Source of the DNA: Chitinophaga ginsengisoli
GTDB lineage: Bacteria; Bacteroidota; Bacteroidia; Chitinophagales; Chitinophagaceae
Reading direction: 5' to 3'
Length of the DNA stretch: 64,000 nucleotides
Assembly (NCBI RefSeq): GCF_003014595.1
Contig: NZ_PYGK01000006.1
Span: 433,157 to 497,156 of the forward strand
Shown here: piece by piece, positions 54,662 through 61,654 of the stretch
How positions within the stretch are numbered: the first letter of the stretch is position 1
How the letters are laid out: each line of letters begins with the position of its first letter
Program-made: the position numbers and the translations under genes
The notes under the pieces: model-generated
Told to the model about the DNA's origin: nothing
What the model saw: the letters and a program-made list of their open reading frames with translations, nothing else
Databases searched by the model: none

Positions 54662-56749
54662 ATGTCTGTACGACCATCATCAACATTAAGAGAGAAAGCA
54701 GACGCCCTTGCTTTGTTATTAAGCAGCGGGCAGTCGTCCACTATAGAGGTAAATACCTTGTTCGAAGAATTGGGTATTACCAATGAACAGATGGCAGATA
54801 CATCACTGTCAGTATCCGACGCAACCGGGCATATCGGTATTTACAAACCAGAGGAAGTAGATGGCGAAATTGTGTATAGCCGGGATATATCCAGGAAAGC
54901 ACGCTGGACATACTTTGCGGATATTCCTGTGATCCCTGCCAAAGGGACGCGGAAGAGAGTTGTTTTACTGGGAGAATCTGTAGCCCGTGGATTTTTACTG
55001 GACCCTGGTTTTACGCCAGCACAGGTGTTAGGCACTTTACTGAATGGTAATACCGATAAAGATGAATTTGAAGTGATAGATCTGGCAGAGACGAACCTGG
55101 GTATGGCCGGCCTGAAAGAGCGTTATCGTGAGGCACTCGATCTGGAACCTGATATGGTATTATTCCTGGCTGGTAATAACTGGCGGGAGGACCTGGTAAA
55201 TATGATATTGACTGACAAAACATATTTGTCCCGGGTAAGAGAAGCACTGGTGATCAATCAGGATATCAGCAGTGCGAGAACTATACTGGAAGAACTATTT
55301 GCTGAACTGGTAGGTTCTTTCCTGGAATATGTACGAACCGTAGGAGGCTCTGCATTGCCTGTAATATTTGCTATTCCGGAATTTAACCTGCTGGATTGCA
55401 GAAGTACACCGGGAGAACGTTTTATATCAAGGCTGCCTGATAATGGTATTGCCGGCTGGATAGCAGCCAGAGATCAGGCGGAGCTGGCCTTAAAAGACAA
55501 TGACGCACAACGCTGTATTGCGCAGGCCACCGGGATGATCGCATTGGACCCCAGTCATCCCTATGGATATGAATTGTTGGCCGATGCACACCTGCTATTA
55601 CAGGAATATGATAAGGCACGTGTTTACCTGGAAACAGCGAGAGATACCGCCTTGTTCTGTCGCACGAATAGTAAGCCACGCATGTTCAATATAACAAGGC
55701 AGACGATCCTGCAGGAAGCTGCAGGGCACAATATAGCCGTGGTGGACATCCCCGAGGTGTTCCGTCAGCATCTGAATGGAAGAATACCGGGTAAGGACCT
55801 TTTCCTGGACTATTGTCATTTTACTGCTGAAGGTATACAGATCGCTATGCAGGCAGTAGCCGACAGGATATTCACGCTTTCGGGCAATAAGGCCAGCGGT
55901 AAGCTCTCAGCGGCAAGTATCAGGCCCGACCAGGAAGTACATGCCATGGCGCATCTGTTTGCTGCTATTCATAATGCACATTGGGGACAGCAGTATGATA
56001 TACTGTATCATCATTGTGTAAAGGCGCTGCAGTACTCCAAAGAGATTGCCCGGACAATGATCTACTACTGCGATATGATGAACCGCAGTGCGTCCAATAA
56101 CCTTTGTAAAACACTCGAAATACTGGTAACAGGGAATACCCGTCTGGACAGATATGTGCATGCCCTGTTACATCCCCGTTCGGGCAAGACCATGGAGATA
56201 GATCTGGTGAATGCAATGGTAGCTGCCCTACAAACAGCAGGAGTTAACCTCAGTAAGTATGTGGACGATCTCCGGAACAAGGAGCACGGAGTAGCTGTGC
56301 AGGCTGTGAACCTGCTGGAGACATTCTATCATGCTACCTCATACGATGAATACCAGGGCACAAAAGCAGCCTTTTATCAGGCCAGGGATGCACAATCTGT
56401 CTTCTTCCTGGTAGCGGCTAAAGACGAGCCGGTATTCTTTGACATTTCATTGCGCGTACCCGGCTTACAGGGTGACGGTAAGATCAGGGTGTTGTTGAAC
56501 GGCGTACAGGTAAGTGAAGTGGCTGTATCAGGGAAATGGACACGTCATTCATTGACAGTACCAGCAGACATCTGTACAAATGGTATCAATACCGTCACTG
56601 TCTGCTGGCCGGTGCCCGAACAGCTGGTAGCCGCAGAACAGCGGGCTACAGCAGATGAGGCCATCCTGGATGCGGCTTTTTATGTATTTGGTGAGATCGT
56701 GACATTTACGGCAACCAGCAATACGTCTACTCACTTTGAGCTCAATTAA
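54662..56749 (+). CDS. SGNH/GDSL-hydrolase-like protein with TPR insertion and beta-sandwich end
   Basis: 695 residues, no signal peptide. SGNH blocks are visible: VVLLGESVARGF (Ser106), LAGNNWRED (Asn172/173) and DYCHFTAEG (Asp383, His386), so a Ser-Asp-His triad is possible. Between the second and third blocks lies a TPR-like helical pair (about 295-335, HPYGYELLADAHLL). After 405 there is a helical domain, and the last 110 residues look like a beta-sandwich (FFDISLRVPGLQ, GKIRVLLNGVQ). I know of no exact match among NRPS tailoring enzymes. It could be an esterase, an acyl transferase or a release enzyme. It is 20 bases after the carbamoyltransferase and 9 before asnB, so it is part of the pathway operon. 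Confidence 0.75.
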   Translation: MSVRPSSTLREKADALALLLSSGQSSTIEVNTLFEELGITNEQMADTSLSVSDATGHIGIYKPEEVDGEIVYSRDISRKARWTYFADIPVIPAKGTRKRVVLLGESVARGFLLDPGFTPAQVLGTLLNGNTDKDEFEVIDLAETNLGMAGLKERYREALDLEPDMVLFLAGNNWREDLVNMILTDKTYLSRVREALVINQDISSARTILEELFAELVGSFLEYVRTVGGSALPVIFAIPEFNLLDCRSTPGERFISRLPDNGIAGWIAARDQAELALKDNDAQRCIAQATGMIALDPSHPYGYELLADAHLLLQEYDKARVYLETARDTALFCRTNSKPRMFNITRQTILQEAAGHNIAVVDIPEVFRQHLNGRIPGKDLFLDYCHFTAEGIQIAMQAVADRIFTLSGNKASGKLSAASIRPDQEVHAMAHLFAAIHNAHWGQQYDILYHHCVKALQYSKEIARTMIYYCDMMNRSASNNLCKTLEILVTGNTRLDRYVHALLHPRSGKTMEIDLVNAMVAALQTAGVNLSKYVDDLRNKEHGVAVQAVNLLETFYHATSYDEYQGTKAAFYQARDAQSVFFLVAAKDEPVFFDISLRVPGLQGDGKIRVLLNGVQVSEVAVSGKWTRHSLTVPADICTNGINTVTVCWPVPEQLVAAEQRATADEAILDAAFYVFGEIVTFTATSNTSTHFELN

Positions 56750-56758
56750 ACTTTTCTT

Positions 56759-58636
56759 ATGTGCGGTATAACCGGGATTATTTACAATAACAGGCAGCAG
56801 ACCGTTGACGAGAACATATTAAGGCAAATGGCTGGTAAGATGGAACACCGCGGCCCGGATGATGCCACCAGTTATGCAGATGGACATGTCGGGTTTGGTT
56901 TTCGCCGGCTGAGTATTATTGATCTTGCACATGGACAGCAACCTTTTTTTAGTGCCGATGATAACATAGTGATGATCTGTAATGGAGAGATCTATAACTA
57001 TAAAGAGTTAAGGGCCGGTCTGCAGGCAAAGGGACACCTTTTCCGCTCTGCATGCGATGTGGAAGTGATCCTGCATCTGTACAGGGAATATGGAACCGGG
57101 TTTCTGAATATGCTGAACGGACAGTTTGCTTTTGCCTTGTATGACAAACAAAAACAGACACTATTCTTTGCCAGGGATCATTTCGGCATTTGCCCCTTGT
57201 TTTATAGTCAGCAGGAACATGTATTCCTCTTTGGATCAGAAATGAAGGCCCTGCTGGAATTCCCCGGTATGCCCAGAGAGGTTGACCTTGGTGGACTTGA
57301 CCAGGTGTTTTCTTTTCCGGCGAATATAGCGCCTGTAACTATGTTTAAACACATACGGAGTTTACAGCCGGGATATTATGGACTGTTCGGCAACGGTAAA
57401 CTGGAACTGCATGAATACTGGGATCTTGAATATCCGGAAGAAGCACATGTTTACGAAGAGAAAACAGAGTCTTATTATATAGAGCAGCTGGATGAGTTGC
57501 TACAACAATCTGTCAGGTATCGTATGCATGCCGATGTACCGGTAGGCTTCTATCTGAGCGGAGGATTAGACTCGTCTATTATCGGCGCTACTATGCGTAG
57601 CCTGAAAAATGGAAGGGACTTTAGTTCTTTTTCAATCTGCTTTTCCGGTTCACCCGACAATAAGGAAATCAATGAACAGCGCTACCAGCGGCTCATGAGT
57701 GAACATATCGGATCCATGCATCATGAAGTGGAGTTCAACTGGAAAGACCTGGATAATAAGTTGAAACAGGTGGTATATTTCTCCGAAGCCCCATTGAAAG
57801 AAACGTATAATGTTTGTTCACTGGCATTGTCGGGGAAAGCAAAAGATCAGCAGATTAAAGTAATCCTGTCCGGAGAAGGCGCTGATGAGCTGTTTGGAGG
57901 TTATGCAGGTTATAAGTTTGACTACCAGCGGGCGAAGAATGGAGTGGTGAAAGACCTGGATTACCTGATGGAAGACCAGGTGAGGAAAACGCTGTGGGGG
58001 AATGAAGATTTTATCTATGAGAAGAATGAGTACGAATTTAAAAGCACAAAAGAAGCGCTGTATTCCACGGGCGTCAATGATGTGTATAATCAGTTTGACT
58101 GCTTGCGGAAACCGGCAGTAGCACATAAACGTTTACAGAACAGGCATATTTTCCACCAACGTTCTTATGTGGACTTTAAATTAAGACTGGCAGGACACCT
58201 GATTGCAGACCATGGAGACAGAATGACGCTGGCCAATAACGTAGAAGGCCGTTATCCCTTCCTGGATGTCCCACTGGTGGAATTTGTGCGGCAGATACCA
58301 CCAGGGCTGATGCTGAAGAATATGAAGGAGAAGTATATTCTTAAACGGCTGGCAGATAAATATGTGCCAAGAGAAATTATTGACCGCGAGAAGTTTGGAT
58401 TTGTTGCTCCTGGTAGTCCGCAGTTATTAAAGAATAACAATGAGTGGGTGAACGATCTGTTGTCTTACGACTATATTAAAAGAAAAGGCTATTTCAATCC
58501 GGATACCGTAGAGCGCTTGAAAGCCATGTATACGCATAAGGACTTCATTCTCACTCCGCCGTATGATATGGACCTGCTTATCATTATACTAACGTTCAAC
58601 ATCTTCTCTGAGGTATTTGAAGTTCCCTCTTTATAG
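56759..58636 (+). CDS. asnB: Asparagine synthetase (glutamine-hydrolysing)
   Basis: 625 residues. The catalytic Cys2 (MCGITGII), HRGPDD, NGEIYNY and the remaining glutaminase positions are present. The synthetase domain has the pyrophosphate loop SGGLDSS at 267-273 and SGEGADELFGGY. It is a normal-length class II amidotransferase that uses glutamine to amidate aspartate or an aspartate-like carboxyl group. Inside an NRPS operon it may supply Asn or amidate a product carboxylate. It begins 9 bases after the SGNH protein. Confidence 0.93.
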   Translation: MCGITGIIYNNRQQTVDENILRQMAGKMEHRGPDDATSYADGHVGFGFRRLSIIDLAHGQQPFFSADDNIVMICNGEIYNYKELRAGLQAKGHLFRSACDVEVILHLYREYGTGFLNMLNGQFAFALYDKQKQTLFFARDHFGICPLFYSQQEHVFLFGSEMKALLEFPGMPREVDLGGLDQVFSFPANIAPVTMFKHIRSLQPGYYGLFGNGKLELHEYWDLEYPEEAHVYEEKTESYYIEQLDELLQQSVRYRMHADVPVGFYLSGGLDSSIIGATMRSLKNGRDFSSFSICFSGSPDNKEINEQRYQRLMSEHIGSMHHEVEFNWKDLDNKLKQVVYFSEAPLKETYNVCSLALSGKAKDQQIKVILSGEGADELFGGYAGYKFDYQRAKNGVVKDLDYLMEDQVRKTLWGNEDFIYEKNEYEFKSTKEALYSTGVNDVYNQFDCLRKPAVAHKRLQNRHIFHQRSYVDFKLRLAGHLIADHGDRMTLANNVEGRYPFLDVPLVEFVRQIPPGLMLKNMKEKYILKRLADKYVPREIIDREKFGFVAPGSPQLLKNNNEWVNDLLSYDYIKRKGYFNPDTVERLKAMYTHKDFILTPPYDMDLLIIILTFNIFSEVFEVPSL

Positions 58637-58657
58637 ACCTCTATTAAAACTATTCTT

Positions 58658-60310
58658 ATGAGTTTTCTCGATACACTGATAAAGAAGTCGAAACAAGCGA
58701 TCGGGTATGTAGTAGTACTGGGTGTGTTTAATAGTTTGCTGAACGGAGGTTTACTGATGTTTATCAACAGCACTATTGCAGGTAAACCGTTTCCGGTATT
58801 TCCCGAGCATAACTGGGCAGTATTCATTGCAATTGTAGTGACCTCTTTAATCTGCTCAAGGTATTTTCAGGCCTACATGATCCGGCTGACCAATAATATA
58901 CTGTTTGATTTTGAATTGACGATACTAAGCAAGTTGCGTCACGCCGCTTATGAAGATTTTGAAGCACTTGGGAATGAGAAAGTATATACAGCAATCAATG
59001 ACACAAAAATACTGGCACATGCACCGGAAGTGTTTATGAATGCTTTTAATGCTTTTGTGGTGATCCTATGCTGTTTTGGATACCTGTTCTGGATAGCTCC
59101 CCTGGGCGCTGCGTTTGTGTTGCTGGTGATGGCAGCACTGTTGGTATTCTATATTGTGCGCAACAGGTCTATTGAAGCTGATCTGAACAGGCAGCGCGAT
59201 TTGCAGAATGTATATTATAAACATCTGGAAGACCTGCTGCACGGTTTTAAGGAATTGAAGATGAGTATCGTCAGGAATCTTTCCATATTCGATAATTTCC
59301 TGATAAAGAATAGAGAGGCCGGGCGGAATATATCCATAGGTACATCCGTGAAGTATATGGACAATGAACTGATAGGCAGCTACAGCTGGTATATTGTAAT
59401 GGGGATCACGATGTTTGTGCTGCCAGTAATGTTTCATCTGGATATAGCAAAGACGGCTGCATTTCTGATCACTATTTTGTATCTTATAGGACCGATTGCT
59501 ATCTTATTGACATTGGTACCCACCTATACTGCGGTTAAGATATCTGTGCAGCGATTGAACGTATTTGACAGTATGCTGGATGCGCTGGACAGCCATACCG
59601 CCACAACCGTTGACCTGGCGGATGAGCCATTTGATAACATACGCTTTGAAGGTGTAAGCTACCGTTATGATAAGGGAAAGGAACAGGGATTTCACCTGGA
59701 GCCTTTTAATCTTGCCATTCAGCGTGGAGAGATCGTATTTGTAACAGGAGGAAATGGTAGTGGCAAGAGCACATTTGGTTATCTGCTGTCTGGCCTCTAC
59801 CGGCCTTATTCAGGTAAGATTTACCTGAATGACCATGAGATTAACGATGAGAATTATGTAAATTACAGTGACAGCATGAGCGCTGTATTTACTACCAATT
59901 ATTTATTCAATGACAACTATGATGGTTTTGAGTTAACCGCCGCCAATGAACAGTTGTCAGAATATATTGAGCTGATGGATATGGGCAAGATCCTGAAGTT
60001 TGATGGAGAGCAGAAGACCCTGGGTAAGAAATATTCCAAAGGGCAACAAAAACGTCTTGCACTTATTTACGCCTTGCTGGAAAATAAGGAAGTCATTATT
60101 CTCGATGAATGGGCTGCCGAACAGGATCCGCGTTTCAGGAGATACTTCTACCAGCAGATTTTACCGTTACTGAAAGAGAAAGGAAAGACCATCATAGCAA
60201 TTACCCACGATGATGACTATTATGATTGCGCGACACGGATCATCAAGTTCAACTATGGAAAGATTGTAAGCGATAGTCCGGTGTATGCTGGTAAGGTTGT
60301 TGAAAATTAA
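58658..60310 (+). CDS. Cyclic peptide export ABC transporter (SyrD/PvdE type)
   Basis: 550 residues, a fused half transporter. The N-terminal membrane domain has about six helices (from GYVVVLGVFNSLLNGGLLMF to TLYLIGPIAILL-like segments). The nucleotide-binding domain follows: Walker A GGNGSGKST at 364-372, signature YSKGQQKRLAL, Walker B VIILDEWAAEQDP, and the switch ITHDDDYY. The EWAAEQDPxFR motif is typical of SyrD/PvdE-like exporters that work as homodimers on non-ribosomal peptides. It should export the product across the inner membrane. Confidence 0.93.
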   Translation: MSFLDTLIKKSKQAIGYVVVLGVFNSLLNGGLLMFINSTIAGKPFPVFPEHNWAVFIAIVVTSLICSRYFQAYMIRLTNNILFDFELTILSKLRHAAYEDFEALGNEKVYTAINDTKILAHAPEVFMNAFNAFVVILCCFGYLFWIAPLGAAFVLLVMAALLVFYIVRNRSIEADLNRQRDLQNVYYKHLEDLLHGFKELKMSIVRNLSIFDNFLIKNREAGRNISIGTSVKYMDNELIGSYSWYIVMGITMFVLPVMFHLDIAKTAAFLITILYLIGPIAILLTLVPTYTAVKISVQRLNVFDSMLDALDSHTATTVDLADEPFDNIRFEGVSYRYDKGKEQGFHLEPFNLAIQRGEIVFVTGGNGSGKSTFGYLLSGLYRPYSGKIYLNDHEINDENYVNYSDSMSAVFTTNYLFNDNYDGFELTAANEQLSEYIELMDMGKILKFDGEQKTLGKKYSKGQQKRLALIYALLENKEVIILDEWAAEQDPRFRRYFYQQILPLLKEKGKTIIAITHDDDYYDCATRIIKFNYGKIVSDSPVYAGKVVEN

Positions 60311-60319
60311 CCCATCATT

Positions 60320-61039
60320 ATGGTAAATGTTAATCTGTTTTGTATACCCTTTGCTGGTGGAAACCGCTATTCATTCCTGCCACTTGAAAAAGCAATAGGA
60401 AGTTCCTTAACGACCGTTCCGCTGGATTATCCGGGAAGAGGCACCCGGTATGGTGAACCCTTATTAAAGCGCCTGGATGCTTTGTGTGAGGACCTTTTCA
60501 GACAACTAGCAGGGAAATTGCAGGAGCCTTATGCCATATATGGGCATAGTATGGGAGGACTGCTGACCTATCTTTTAACGAAGAAGATCAGGGATGAGCA
60601 ATTACCGTTGCCGGTTCACCTGTTTATCAGCGGTAGCAGGGCCCCCTCCATGAGGCGGGATATGCCGGATTACCATCAATTACCGAGGCCACAATTCATA
60701 GAGAAACTACGTTCTCTGGGTGGTACCACTGATGAAATATTGAACAGCGAGGAAATACTGGAACTGTATGAACCAATACTCCGCGCAGATTTTGAAGCGG
60801 TGGAAACATATGAATACGAGGCTTGCGAGCCATTTAATATACCGGTTACTGTTTTCAATGGTTTGTCTGACAAGATCAGCCGCGAGCAGGCAGAAGCCTG
60901 GCAGCGGGAGACAAGCTTCCCGATAGTACTCCGTGAATATCCCGGAGGTCATTTCTTTATTCTCGAACACACCACTGCAATCGCCAGCCTGATCGTACGA
61001 AACGTTTACGCTGGATTTTCTTTAAAAAACACCATATAG
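60320..61039 (+). CDS. Type II thioesterase (GrsT-like)
   Basis: 239 residues, alpha/beta hydrolase. FCIPFAGGNRYSF, DYPGRGTRYGEP and the nucleophile elbow GHSMGG (Ser77) are typical of editing thioesterases. The late GGHFFI supplies the histidine and NGLSDKI the acid region. These proteins remove wrong or stalled acyl groups from carrier domains. It starts 9 bases after the exporter. As the NRPS here has no thioesterase domain of its own, a role in release cannot be excluded, though editing is more likely. Confidence 0.93.
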   Translation: MVNVNLFCIPFAGGNRYSFLPLEKAIGSSLTTVPLDYPGRGTRYGEPLLKRLDALCEDLFRQLAGKLQEPYAIYGHSMGGLLTYLLTKKIRDEQLPLPVHLFISGSRAPSMRRDMPDYHQLPRPQFIEKLRSLGGTTDEILNSEEILELYEPILRADFEAVETYEYEACEPFNIPVTVFNGLSDKISREQAEAWQRETSFPIVLREYPGGHFFILEHTTAIASLIVRNVYAGFSLKNTI

Positions 61040-61041
61040 TT

Positions 61042-61632
61042 ATGCGCTATCTAAGTATTCTTCTTTTATGTCTGATGGGCTTTTTCTCCGCAAATGCCCA
61101 GGTAAACGCCAATGGCCAGATAAATGTCAAAAAGGGCGACGTGCTGAAATATGCAGCCAAAGCGCCTGATGGCAGCAGCGTAGACTTCCTGATTACAGTA
61201 TTGTATAAGGATAAGACCGGCGTCGGTTTTCTGTATAAGGTCATCAATGGAAAAAAGACCATACAGGGGAAATGCCTGGTAACCCCGGAAGGCACAAAAG
61301 ACGGTAGTAGTCTTAACTGGGACAATCTGAATCCGGGTGAGGAAAGACATGTGAGTAAAGACCAGACATTGTTCTTCTATTCGCAGAAGTTCTATAAAGA
61401 GCTGGTGAAGAATAAAAAGGCGATATATGGTGGAACGACCTATGTGTTGAAACCAACACCCACGGCTTCGCAGATTAAGATTAATAATAAGAAGGTGAAA
61501 TCCCTCTATGTAACCAGCCAGGATGGCAAGGAAGCATTCTGGATACTTGATAACCCCGATTTTCCATTGTTACTGAATTCCACAGGTAATCAGCAGGGTC
61601 CTGATATGCTGCTGGTAAACGTAGGGAAATAA
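61042..61632 (+). CDS. Small secreted protein of unknown function in the NRPS operon
   Basis: 196 residues. A clear signal peptide (MRYLSILLLCLMGFFSANAQ) precedes a beta-rich mature protein (VKKGDVLKYAAKAPDGSSV, LYKVINGKKTIQGKC, FWILDNPDFPLLLNSTGNQQ). I do not recognise the family. There is no lipobox. It starts 2 bases after the thioesterase stop and 22 bases before the next NRPS, so it is co-transcribed with, and probably used by, the pathway. Possible roles are product binding in the periplasm, self-protection, or a maturation step. Confidence 0.82.
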   Translation: MRYLSILLLCLMGFFSANAQVNANGQINVKKGDVLKYAAKAPDGSSVDFLITVLYKDKTGVGFLYKVINGKKTIQGKCLVTPEGTKDGSSLNWDNLNPGEERHVSKDQTLFFYSQKFYKELVKNKKAIYGGTTYVLKPTPTASQIKINNKKVKSLYVTSQDGKEAFWILDNPDFPLLLNSTGNQQGPDMLLVNVGK

Positions 61633-61654
61633 AAAGGAATCTCCATTTGTGTTC

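Noticed and set aside
60320..61039. Reading the thioesterase as the product-release domain
   Set aside because: It is a free-standing GrsT-type enzyme with GHSMGG, the usual editing type; release cannot be assigned to it from sequence.
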